Shown in pieces: positions 30,735-42,700 of a DNA stretch of 64,000 bases. Under the pieces are notes generated by a model. That model was not told where the DNA came from. It saw only the letters and a program-made list of their open reading frames with translations, and ran no database searches. The stretch comes from Phytophthora sp. 'mugwort' (taxonomy: Eukaryota > Oomycota > Peronosporomycetes > Peronosporales > Peronosporaceae): NCBI GenBank assembly GCA_033558025.1, contig JAUCEF010000007.1, positions 5,642,001 to 5,706,000 of the forward strand, given 5' to 3'. Each line of letters starts with the position of its first letter. The first letter of the stretch is position 1. The translations under genes were made by a program, and so were the position numbers.

Positions 30735-32860
30735 ATGAGCTTCCAGGCCTTGGGGAGGAGCGTGCGCAGCAGCCGCCTCATAGTGCGCCGTGCTGCCTCC
30801 GCTTCAGCCATATCCGTGCGCTCGCAGGTGGCGCTCGCCGCCCAGCGCCAGACGTGCGCGCTCTCCGTTATGCAGAGCGCCACACTGCATCGCAACAGGT
30901 CCCATCATGAATGGCATCTCCATTGTAGAGTTTAACTAACTGTCTATGTATTTTATGCTTAGCTTCTTGCGCTCGCAGACGTCAACGATGGCTCGCGCCT
31001 TCTCCTCCGGTACGAAGCTCGAGAAAATCTTGGGAATCTTATTGGACTGATGTGGTTTGGCTCGTATCTGCTGTCGCAGCTGCCGCTGAGTCGGTATCCG
31101 TGCCGTCCATGGGCGATTCCATCTCAGAGGGAACAGTGGTTGAGTGGCTGAAAGGTACGGCGTCTATTCTATTGGAGACAATATGTTGTTGGACGGGCTG
31201 ACACCTTTTTTTCTTTTTGTAAAATAAACTTGGTGCAGCCCCCGGTGACTTTGTGGAGACGGACGAGGTGGTCGTCGTGTTGGAGACTGACAAGGTCAGC
31301 GTGGACGTGCGTGCGCCGTTCTCCGGCGTGTTAGAGGGCCAGCTGGCCCCGATCGACGAGAACGTGCTGGTTGGCGCCCCGCTCTTCAGCGTGGTCAAGC
31401 AAGCTGCTGCAGCTCCTGCAGCTGCTGCGTCGGTTAAGGGGGCAGCGGCTTCCGCGGCATCTGCTGATGAGGACCTGGAGATAGTTAATGTGCCGTCCAT
31501 GGGTGACTCGATCTCGGAGGGCACGATTGTTACCATCCTCAAGAGTAAGCTTCACTATGATCTCTTGGTATCTACAGTGGGCCTACTAACTGTCGTTTTT
31601 CTTTTCCTCTACGTGTGGTAGATGTCGGTGACTATGTGCGTGCTGATGAAGCCGTCCTCATTGTCGAGACTGACAAGGTAAATTTTTTCCTTAAGTAAAG
31701 GTTTTGTTTTCCTTAATAGGTGACAAATATCTGGTCAATCTGTAACTAGGTGAGCGTGGATGTCAATGCCCCGGTGTCCGGAAAGCTGACGAGCGTGCTA
31801 GCCAAGCTCGAGGACGTTGTGGAAGTGGGCTCGCCCCTCTTTGTGATTGATAAGGCCGCTCCTACACCAGCTGAGTCTGCAACTACTCCATCTACAGCGG
31901 CGGCGGCCCCTACGACGGCGAAGAAGGCTCCGGTTTCGCCACCAAAGCCGTTAACTCCCACGTCGGCAGCACCTGCAACGTCCTCGACGTCTGCTACGGG
32001 CCGATACAACCGCAACGAGACTCGCGTTCAGATGAGCGCTCTGAAGATCCGTGCATCGCAGCGACTCAAGGACACGCAGAACAGCGCCGCCATGCTGTCG
32101 ACCTTCCAGGAGTGCGACCTGGGCAACCTCATCGCGCTGCGTGATGAGCTTGGTGAGAGCTTTGAGAAGGCTCACGGTGTCAAGCTTGGCATCATGTCGT
32201 CGTTCCTAAAGGCCAGTGCGCAGGCGCTTCAGCGCATTCCTTCAGCGAATTCCGGTATGTGCTCAAATGTTCATGTTAGTCTGATAAATGCGCGTTATTT
32301 AACTTGTTTTGTACTGTTTTCATTGACCTTAGTCGTCGATATGGATGCTAACGAGATCGTATACAACGATTTCGTCGACATCAACGTAGCCGTCGCCTCG
32401 GAGCGCGGGTGAGTGGATCTGAGTTGGAATTCGGGTTAAGTAAGCTCGATTAACACTTTGCACGTCTTGATTCAGCATTGTGATGCCTGTTATCCGTAAC
32501 GTTGAGAAACTAAGCGTGGTGGACATTGAAAAGACGCTGGCAATGCTGGGAGAACAAGCTCGTGACGGCACGCTGGCGTTGGAGGATGTGGCGGGTGGCA
32601 CCTTTACAGTCTCAAATAGCGGCGTGAACGGAGCGCTGTTGAGCACGTCGATGCTGACGGCGCCACAGTCGGCTGTGCTGGGCGTGCACGGGGTGAAGAT
32701 GCGCCCGATGGTGCACGCAGGCAAAGTGGTGCCGCGCCCGATGATGTTCCTCTCGCTGACGTACGACCACCGCATCATTGATGGACGAGAAGGTGTGACA
32801 CTACTGAAGAGTATCGCTGAGACCATCAGTGATCCGCGTCGCTTACTCCTGGACATGTAA
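30735..32860 (+). CDS. DLST: Dihydrolipoyllysine succinyltransferase, E2 of 2-oxoglutarate dehydrogenase
   Basis: Exons read as 30735-30898, 30963-31009, 31080-31154, 31239-31544, 31622-31677, 31750-32254, 32333-32408 and 32476-32860, giving 537 residues. The enzyme transfers the succinyl group from lipoyl-lysine to CoA in the mitochondrial TCA cycle. The first 70 residues are Arg/Ser/Ala-rich without acids, a mitochondrial presequence. Two lipoyl domains follow, each with MGDSISEGT and the lipoyl-lysine motif ETDKVSVDV, separated by an Ala/Pro/Val linker. After a second Ala/Pro/Thr linker comes the catalytic domain (MSALKIRASQRLKD to the end), with the active-site motif SLTYDHRIIDGREG and the typical C-terminus DPRRLLLDM. 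No E3/E1-binding domain is evident. The catalytic domain resembles E2o more than pyruvate dehydrogenase E2, and two lipoyl domains are unusual for E2o. It is convergent with the next gene, 245 bp away. Confidence 0.93.
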
Positions 32861-33104
32861 AGATGTTGGACCTAGGCAATAAGCCTCAGAAAGCAGCACA
32901 AAAGGAGCACACAAAGGGAAGGAAGAAAGAAAGCGAGTGGACGAACCAAGTCCTAGAGTGAAAAAAAGAAGATGAAACTTGGTTGTGACTACAAACCCCA
33001 TCCGTGTCAAAAATTCATTGCCAAAAAATCACATCGTAGTTTTTCGACGCACAAACTCGACGCGAATGCGATGTAAGACCCCTGGATGAAGAAGGAAAAT
33101 CACT

Positions 33105-36100
33105 CTATCTCGATTCCATCGACAACAGTTCAATAGCAGCAGCTTGTTCAGCCAAACGGAGCATCTCGTCGGGATCTTCGCGCATTTCTGCCATAAGCGC
33201 GATCTCTTCGTCCTCCTCCGCATCGTTTTCATCGTCATCCGCAGTGAACTTCGCAACTTCTGTCTCTACAATTGTTCGTAGTTCTGTTACAATACCAACC
33301 TCTAATACAAAACCATTCACTGTATCCACAAGAAGCTTGGAGACCTCGGCGTCATCAGCTTTTACGACTTCAGGTGCATCGACCGACGTTTTTGTGGCTT
33401 CAATCACCTCAGATTTGTCGTCCAACTTGGTGACGAGGTCAACCTCAGACGCAGACTGTTCTGGTTCCAGTTCGTTGCGAGTTGTCGATGCAAGATCATC
33501 GTTGCTCACTTCAGTCTCGTCACCTACAACTCCTATAAGACTCTCCGTTTCAATCTCAGAAGGAAAATTCAACGCGGTGTTCTCCGCTTTAACACTCTCC
33601 ACTGCAACGGGGTCAATATCGGCAGGAACACCGGCCACTTTTTCGGTGTCCTTCGTCAACTCAGCAGCCTCATCTTCGAAATCTTTTGCTAGCTCCTCCG
33701 GCACGGCTTCCTCATTGAACACACTGATGGAATCTTCCTCGACTTCGAACTCACGAATGACTGCTTCAACCTCAGCAGGAATGGTCGACTTGTCCTCGTC
33801 CTTGACAGCCATCACTTCAACATCGTCTCTGTCCTTGACAGCTACCACTTCAGCATCCTCCCAATCCACGTTCGCATCAGCATTCTCTGACAAAGAATCC
33901 ACTTCAACAGGAGCGGCTGCAGACTCTTCGTCATCAATATCCTCGCCGTCAATGACCTCAGCTTCTTCAGTCGACGCACTGGTAGTGTTCTCATCACCTA
34001 TCAATGACTCTTCTGCATCTACGTCATTCGAGCTGGGAGACACATCAGACTCAGGCTCTGCCACGACTGGTTTTTGTTCCACCACTGCATCGGCTTGGTC
34101 TTCCTCGGAAACGACCAACTTCTGTTCGTCAGACGCCATTCTCTCGACTTTGATGGGAGACACATCAGACTCCGGCTCTGCCACGACTGATTCTTCTTCT
34201 CCCACTACGGTGGCTTGGTCTTCCTTGGAAGTTATCCTCTCCTCTTGGTCAGACGCCATTTCCGCTTCTTTCTCGACTTCGATCAAGGCTTCCAGCTCCT
34301 GACCTGCTTCAAGGTCAACTTCTTCACCCAGCAGTTTGGCAACACCCTCCTCTTCCTCCGACGTCAGCACCGGCACCTCATCGACATCGGTAGGAATCGA
34401 CAACCCGCTAGCAGCATCTACCGCTACAGACTCCAATTCCTCGCTCAGATCAGGGGAAAGCTCCATTTCTGCGACTTCGGAGCTAACTAGATCCTTTACA
34501 CCACTGTCCACCTCAATGTCAGATGCCTCACTTGCAACGTCCACATCTGACTCCGATTCTGCCACTTCAATGTCAGTGTCAGCTACACTAGGCATGGCTA
34601 AGGTCTCTTTAGTAGAATCAACCGCTGGCTCAGACTCCTCCAATGTTTCGACAGCATATGACTTGGCAATTAACTCGGTTTCTGCCTCGTTAGATTCAGA
34701 CGGTACGTCCACGTCAGCAGCCACTCCAGCCTCCGATTCCAGCTCCGGAGCAGCGGAGGACACCTCAGTGGACCCAGCAGCCTGCACTTCCTCCCTTACG
34801 TCTTCCTCCATTTCGGTCTCGGGGTACGACAAGCCCAGACCCTCCTGGCGAACTTCGACCTCCACAACGTCAGAGTATACAGCGTTCTCTGCAACCGACA
34901 CTTCTTCACTTTCTTTCACATCTTCAGATGCTTCTTCCTCCACAGCATCAATCATAGTGTCCGCTACTTCCGCAACTGGGATAATAGAAGCATCGCCTTC
35001 AACCGACTCAGTCTCTTCGACTGGGACGATAACAGAGTCCTCCTCCGCCAGAGCCTCCTTCACTTCAGCCTCATCAACAACAACAGCTAGCTCCTCTGCG
35101 TTGGTATCGACAAATGCAGACCCTTCAAGTGATGGCACATCCTCCGTCTTCAACACAGCCTCCGACTCCGGCATACCAGTCGAGTCTACCGTTGCATACT
35201 CTTCGTCCTGTGCTTCAGAGGAATATGAAAAGCTCTCATCATCGACGGTTGCTGACTCCTCCTCAACTGGAACCACACCCTTCGCTGACACATCGCCCTC
35301 CATAGCGGCATTAGACTCACCAGTTGAGAGCACGTCTTCAAGTTTAATTGCTTCCTCCTCAACACGAACCTCCTCCGACTCTAGAACCACATCAGCTGCT
35401 TCAGCCTCCACTACCGTCTCCTCAATCAGCTGACCATCAGCCTTTTCTTCGTAGACAAAACCCTCGTGTTCCATATCTTCGGCAGCTTTCTCCACATACG
35501 CATCGCTTTCGTGTTCTTCACCCAATGATGGGATCTCAGCTGTGTCGTTTCCAGCAACATTCTTCACGACCGCAGACTTCTCCTCAAACTCCTCCTCGTA
35601 CCCTGCAAGCTCAAGAACAAATGCCCATACGAACGACCCAACGTCCAACGACAAATCCACCACAGGCTTCGCGTAGCCGTCATAGAACTCTTGTGATGGA
35701 ACCTGTTCCTTCACACTCGTGATCCATGGTGCGCCAAATGATTCAGGAGAAAACGGAACCAGCCTCGCCAAATTCACAAGATCTTTACCTGACCAATTTC
35801 TGAGCATAGCACTCTCGCGCGCCTTCCACTCCAAACAAAAGCAAACGTCCGGGTGCGACTGGCCCACGTACTCAGCGACGCGCTCGTACGTAAACGTCTC
35901 CAACTCCTCCTTTAGAGGAAGGCAATCTTCCCCAGATTCGAGTTCTTGATCATCATTGTCAAGAGCACGACACTCCCACGCATCTAACACGACAAAGCTG
36001 ACGAAAACAGTACCGAACGAGAAGTACAGCAGCACCGAGAGCCAAAACAACAGTGAAACCGTACGAACGAAGCAGCCCCGTTTCTTGCCTGCTCCTTTGC

Positions 36101-38935
36101 CACCCGCGCGGGAATGGGAAGCACGCTCCAGCACCTCCAGATTTTCTTCCAGCCGCTTCACACTCAGTGCTCCATACTTGCCCTTCAATAATCCAACAAG
36201 CTCACGTTCCTTACCCGCGTACTGCTTGGCCACGATAGGGACATTTTTCAGCTTGTCAGGCTGATGCTTTTTGTACAATTCCTTCAGCAGATTCTCCAGG
36301 GTCACAAGAGCAGGCTCGTATCCGGCATTTGTCTGTCTTTGAGTACTCGGTCCAGACGCGTTAGGACGCCGACGAAGACCCAACGGTGCAGCGTTGTTGT
36401 TCTCCATTCTAGGTGGGAAGGACGGCGGATAATTGAATTGTCCGGTTGGCTCTTCAGGCTGAATCGGAGTTGCAGGCCCGTTCGTCATCGGTGGATCATC
36501 GCTGCCAACTGTAGCCGCAGTATTATTCCCTTCACCATCCTCTTGCGGCGTCGTGGACGATGAAGGAGGATCAGCGAAAGGAGGGATGCTGCCTACTGAG
36601 CGGCGTTGACTAGGCGACACGCGAGCCGCACGGCCGGGGGATACCTTTTCACTCGGGCTCGGCTGAGCTCCAGCTCTTTCGGCTTCCTGTCCACGCTGAG
36701 AGCTCGGCGCATCATTTTCCTGAAGTAGAACAGCCGGAGCGGGGACGGAAGATATACCAGCGCTGAGATCCATGTTGCTGGCACGCGTCGGAGGTTGAAA
36801 GAATTGTGGATGCCGTGGGTGGCTTTGACGCCCTGTCTTCGATGAACCATCCGGCTTCGTAGCAAGGTCATCCTTCTTCCCCATGTCACCACTGCTACTG
36901 GCAGTCGAAGTATCATCACCACTGCCATTTTCATATCGAGCTTTCAAAGCCGCGACCTTCGCCGCGCCATATCGCTTTGTCAGCTCAGCAAATAGCCATT
37001 CCTCACGACCCGCATACCTCTTGCCATACGCTTTCGCCATCTTCAAACGTTTCTTGTCCACCTCCGTAAAGAAATCAATCAGCAATGACTCTAAGGATAC
37101 GGACTCGACAGCATCAACGCTGCTTTCGTTTTGAGCAGATAAAACAGGACGAGACACGTTCGACACTTGCTCTGATGGGGCGTACGACGTAGCTATCTCC
37201 AAAGCTTTGTATCCATTTCCAACCGGTCCTTGCGGCGACGTAGAGACGGTAGAATGTGGAGTAGCCATTTCCTCATTCAATTCCGTACTAACTGCCACAG
37301 GTGACGAGAATGACGTTACAACTGGCTGCGCTTCTTGAGGACTCTTCCATTTCGTCTCTTCAACGCCGTTATCTAGAGTCGCGGTGTTCTCTTCCTGTTG
37401 TTCGCACGGACTCTCATGAATTGGAGGCATTGCTCCGACGTGAAGCATCAAGTCTTGTTGCTGATGAAATGACAGTGATGGAGCCATTAAGTCACCATTA
37501 AAGGCTGAAGAAGACGACTGCAGCTTAAGCAAAGCACTTTCTTGCTGCTTAAACGGCAGATCTGGAGGAAGCTTCAGCTCTTCTGTCTGCGGCGTTTGAT
37601 TGACGTTCTCAGTGGCTTTAAACGGAGCTTCTTCTCGGCGTGGGGACATCAGAACTGATCTCAACTCGTACTCTTCAGCTTTACTCGTGGCTGGCTCTTT
37701 AACAGGTGAAGAAGTGACCATGGAGTCTAGAGAAGTGACCATGGAGTCTAGTCCTGTTGAGCCTATCGTGAAGACTGGTGGCAGGTTTTTCATTGGCGTT
37801 GCACCACCTGATGCCCATGGGTCCCAAAGTGGTCGATTCGGTGATCGTGGTGACTGTATATCAACTGAAGCAGTCTCATCCTTAATAGATTGGAGCTGGA
37901 TCGGACGTAAACGAGGTGTTGAGGTCTCAGTTGACTGTGTGGAAGATATCAAAGCAGGACTGCCTCTAATTTGTGTCACCTCTGCTTTTTCCAGCTTAGC
38001 TGCAAGCTCACGGATGCGTCGCTCCTTTTCTTCCAGTCTCTGCTCGGCAATCTCTCGCTCCCTTTCCACTTGTTGCATGGTCCGTTGGAGTTCATTCAGC
38101 TTTGACAGCGACTGGTACAATTCCTCTTCTGTATGTCGCTTTGTTGTCAGCAATTGCTTACGTAGACTCGTCTCAGATAATTGCAACTCATGCAGATACG
38201 TCATCAAACTGTTTACACTGTCACGTGTGGGCAGCAACTTGGATACAATCAGTTCTCCACTTCGCATCTGGCGTCTCCTGTCTATGGACAACAAGTTGGT
38301 CCCTTTACAGCATTTATTGTCGTGAAAACTCGTCGGACAGGACCTTGGTCCGTTCTTCTTGGCGTCGTAAACCGGCGACTTGGCGGCGAAAACGTCCTCG
38401 GAGCTGTTCGCTCGAGATCCGGAGCCAGCTCGACTGTCAGCATGAGCGGACAGCTCCATCCTCACGCGTTGAGCAGCGCTGAGTCCGTCTTCATTGAACG
38501 TCGTGTAGGTCGATCTGCCTTGAGGAGTCCGAGGAGGTTGCACGGCTAGTAACTTAGCAGCAAGTGCAGGAGTCAGAGCGAAAGGGGGGACTGGAGCCAC
38601 GTCCGGTTTAGTAGATGGCGATGTCTGCTGAGCTTTAGGCTCGTGATTCTGGTCTGTGGTAGTAATCGTGCTGGTATTGCTGCTTTGGGATGAGGAAGAC
38701 GGACGCTTACGGTGTGTGACGTAGAGTGGAGACTGTAGTTTGGCAGCAACGATATGGTAGCAGTTAGTGAAGGAGTCATTGGGAAGGGGAAGACTAAGAG
38801 AGTGAGAGGACGCACGTCGTGTCTCCTGCCGTCTGATTCCGGTCGATATGTGAAGGTGTGGACGTGTGGAGGAGGAGGAGGAGGAGGAGGCGACGGGGCG
38901 TTGTTATCGCGCTTGGGCGGCGAATCTCGTCGCAT
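33105..38935 (-). CDS. Giant acidic single-pass membrane protein, paralogue 1
   Basis: Two exons, 38935-38816 and 38732-33105 (phase 0; donor GTGCGT, acceptor CTACAG), giving about 1915 residues. Exon 1 is Pro-rich (eight consecutive Pro from a GGA repeat) and ends GRRHD; exon 2 starts SPLY, then HRKRPSSSS. Next come a coiled coil (about residues 190-270), a disordered Ser/Pro region, and a helical motif (LLIDFFTEVDKKRLKMAKAY, then YAGREEWLFAELTKRYGAAK). A related motif follows near residue 860 (LLKELYKKHQPDKLKNV, then YAGKERELVGLLKGKYGALS). One TM segment lies at about residues 925-960, preceded by KKRGCFVR, then a short Cys-containing domain and about 750 residues of Glu/Asp/Val/Ser-rich repeats. 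Positive-inside reasoning puts the acidic tail in the lumen or outside. I do not recognise a family. It ends SMESR, unlike paralogue 2, and has an extra 40-residue duplication. Confidence 0.8.
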
Positions 38936-39742
38936 GCAGCCTTCGTCACTGGGACACTTTGAAAATCGGTTTGGGGGCAGAAAGACCGGGACATGATTTC
39001 GGAAGATGCAATCGTTACGAGACGAATGTAGCCATGTGCGACTTCAACATCGCGGATGTGTATTGTGAATTCCGGCTATGTTTACACATCTGGGTTGGTT
39101 GGTGGAACCGCCCGAGCAATCGACAGACGATTCCCATTGGCCGAATTGATTTAAGGCAGCAAGACCTCCACTGTATTGATTATCTCCGTTGTGACTGTCG
39201 CTACCGCGCTGTACCCTCGCTCCATCTGGCTGTGGCTCTCGTGCTGTGTCGCTGTGGCTCTCGCGCTGCGCTATCTCACTGTGACTCTCGCCTGTGCGCA
39301 CTGCTTCACTGTGGCTCTTGCGCTACTTCACTACGACCCTCGCACTGTATCGCTGTGGCACTCTTGCTTTGTCGCTGTGGAGCTCTTGCGTTATCGCTGT
39401 GACCCTCTTACGTCGCTGCTGTAATTCGCGGGTTTGCTGTGCCCCCGAGCCACTACTGGAGTTCGCTGGGTCGGTGTTTGCGACGTGAACCTGCCGCTGG
39501 TTCTGTGGTATTGTACTGGATATCGTAACGTAGCACCATTTGCATGCTCCCAGCGCCGGTGTGAGTCTCAAACACGCTTATGTTGCATATGTTATTTAGT
39601 GGTGGGGCGATTAGCCGCGCGATTGTGCTCAATCAATCGCCCAGGGAAATTTGAATTTCACGAGTTCATTTTCCACAGTTTGTCGCCTATGCGCTAATGC
39701 TAAACTTCTAACTTGTTTCATGTAGTGTGTACGACCACAATC
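38936..39742. other. Intergenic DNA between the two paralogues
   Basis: About 800 bp holding the promoter of paralogue 1, the minisatellite at 39190-39425 and the 3' flank of paralogue 2. No coding frame is supported. Confidence 0.55.
39190..39425. repeat. Degenerate minisatellite, TCGCTGTGGCTCTCGCGCTG-like units
   Basis: About nine to ten units of 20-27 bp with the core CACTGTGRCTCTYGC or TCGCTGTGGCTCT. Units are diverged and variable in length. It lies in the gap between the duplicated genes. Confidence 0.7.
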
Positions 39743-42700
39743 TTAAAGTTCATCTACTCTGTGTTCACCTTCCGCCGCTGCTACTACCGGTGCAGCCGTC
39801 TTAGCCGCTTCAAAAGGCTCCACAAGCCGCGCCAGCACCTCGTTCACAGCAGACACAAGACCAACACTTTCCTCTGCTTCACTAGCAGAAATGGATGGAT
39901 TGACAGCCTCTTGTTCCAGCTCCGTCTTGTCGTCCGAGTCGATTGTAGTAGGTTCATCAGAATTTGATGCTTCTTCAGCATGTTCCTCACCATCAACAGA
40001 TTCGATCTGGTCGCCAACAAGTGGGGCCAATTCCAAGTTTGCCTCACCGGCAGTTATCGGAGTTTTAATCATCGGAGCTACATCGTCTCCAACTGGGGCT
40101 TCTTCATCTTCAGAGATAGCAGCCGCTTCATCAACAGCATTAGGAGCCTCTTCTGGGGCAACAACTGCAGACGTTGTCTCGTCGGCACGCGGGGTCTTAA
40201 CTTCTTCAGTATCGGCAACGTCAAAATTCTCACCATTCCCACTCTGTTCGCTCACGCCTTCCGCTGACTCAACAACATATGCATTGACCGACATATGTGT
40301 GGCTTCAATCACCTCAGATTTGTCGTCCAACTTGGTGACGAGGTCAACCTCAGACGCAGACTGTTCTGGTTCCAGTTCGTTGCGAGTTGTCGATGCAAGA
40401 TCATCGTTGCTCACTTCAGTCTCGTCACCTACAACTCCTATAAGACTCTCCGTTTCAATCTCAGAAGGAAAATTCAACGCGGTGTTCTCCGCTTTAACAC
40501 TCTCCACTGCAACGGGGTCAATATCGGCAGGAACACCGGCCACTTTTTCGGTGTCCTTCGTCAACTCAGCAGCCTCATCTTCGAAATCTTTTGCTAGCTC
40601 CTCCGGCACGGCTTCCTCATTGAACACACTGATGGAATCTTCCTCGACTTCGAACTCACGAATGACTGCTTCAACCTCAGCAGGAATGGTCGACTTGTCC
40701 TCGTCCTTGACAGCCATCACTTCAACATCGTCTCTGTCCTTGACAGCTACCACTTCAGCATCCTCCCAATCCACGTTCGCATCAGCATTCTCTGACAAAG
40801 AATCCACTTCAACAGGAGCGGCTGCAGACTCTTCGTCATCAATATCCTCGCCGTCAATGACCTCAGCTTCTTCAGTCGACGCACTGGTAGTGTTCTCATC
40901 ACCTATCAATGACTCTTCTGCATCTACGTCATTCGAGCTGGGAGACACATCAGACTCCGGCTCTGCCACGACTGATTCTTCTTCCCCCACTACGGTGGCT
41001 TGGTCTTCCTTGGAAGTTATCCTCTCCTCTTGGTCAGACGCCATTTCCGCTTCTTTCTCGACTTCGATCAAGGCTTCCAGCTCCTGACCTGCTTCAAGGT
41101 CAACTTCTTCACCCAGCAGTTTGGCAACACCCTCCTCTTCCTCCGACGTCAGCACCGGCACCTCATCGACATCGGTAGGAATCGACAACCCGCTAGCAGC
41201 ATCTACCGCTACAGACTCCAATTCCTCGCTCAGATCAGGGGAAAGCTCCATTTCTGCGACTTCGGAGCTAACTAGATCCTTTACACCACTGTCCACCTCG
41301 ATGTCAGATGCCTCACTTGCAACGTCCACATCTGACTCCGATTCTGCCACTTCAATGTCAGTGTCAGCTACACTAGGCATGGCTAAGGTCTCTTTAGTAG
41401 AATCAACCGCTGGCTCAGACTCCTCCAATGTTTCGACAGCATATGACTTGGCAATTAACTCGGTTTCTGCCTCGTTAGATTCAGACGGTACGTCCACGTC
41501 AGCAGCCACTCCAGCCTCCGATTCCAGCTCCGGAGCAGCGGAGGACACCTCAGTGGACCCAGCAGCCTGCACTTCCTCCCTTACGTCTTCCTCCATTTCG
41601 GTCTCGGGGTACGACAAGCCCAGACCCTCCTGGCGAACTTCGACCTCCACAACGTCAGAGTATACAGCGTTCTCTGCAACCGACACTTCTTCACTTTCTT
41701 TCACATCTTCAGATGCTTCTTCCTCCACAGCATCAATCATAGTGTCCGCTACTTCCGCAACTGGGATAATAGAAGCATCGCCTTCAACCGACTCAGTCTC
41801 TTCGACTGGGACGATAACAGAGTCCTCCTCCGCCAGAGCCTCCTTCACTTCAGCCTCATCAACAACAACAGCTAGCTCCTCTGCGTTGGTATCGACAAAT
41901 GCAGACCCTTCAAGTGATGGCACATCCTCCGTCTTCAACACAGCCTCCGACTCCGGCATACCAGTCGAGTCTACCGTTGCATACTCTTCGTCCTGTGCTT
42001 CAGAGGAATATGAAAAGCTCTCATCATCGACGGTTGCTGACTCCTCCTCAACTGGAACCACACCCTTCGCTGACACATCGCCCTCCATAGCGGCATTAGA
42101 CTCACCAGTTGAGAGCACGTCTTCAAGTTTAATTGCTTCCTCCTCAACACGAACCTCCTCCGACTCTAGAACCACATCAGCTGCTTCAGCCTCCACTACC
42201 GTCTCCTCAATCAGCTGACCATCAGCCTTTTCTTCGTAGACAAAACCCTCGTGTTCCATATCTTCGGCAGCTTTCTCCACATACGCATCGCTTTCGTGTT
42301 CTTCACCCAATGATGGGATCTCAGCTGTGTCGTTTCCAGCAACATTCTTCACGACCGCAGACTTCTCCTCAAACTCCTCCTCGTACCCTGCAAGCTCAAG
42401 AACAAATGCCCATACGAACGACCCAACGTCCAACGACAAATCCACCACAGGCTTCGCGTAGCCGTCATAGAACTCTTGTGATGGAACCTGTTCCTTCACA
42501 CTCGTGATCCATGGTGCGCCAAATGATTCAGGAGAAAACGGAACCAGCCTCGCCAAATTCACAAGATCTTTACCTGACCAATTTCTGAGCATAGCACTCT
42601 CGCGCGCCTTCCACTCCAAACAAAAGCAAACGTCCGGGTGCGACTGGCCCACGTACTCAGCGACGCGCTCGTACGTAAACGTCTCCAACTCCTCCTTTAG

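Noticed and set aside
30735..32860. Assigning the lipoyl protein to pyruvate dehydrogenase E2 because of its two lipoyl domains
   Set aside because: The catalytic domain (VMPVIRNVEKLS, GGTFTVSNSG, LTYDHRIIDGREG, DPRRLLLDM) is E2o-like, and the E1/E3-binding domain typical of pyruvate dehydrogenase E2 is missing.
34336..35433. Long plus-strand open frames (about 350-400 codons) opposite the acidic repeats of both giant genes
   Set aside because: They are antisense shadows: GAA/GAG/GAC codons in the real gene read as Ser/Thr/Ala codons without stops on the other strand. The predicted peptides are pure Ser/Thr low complexity.
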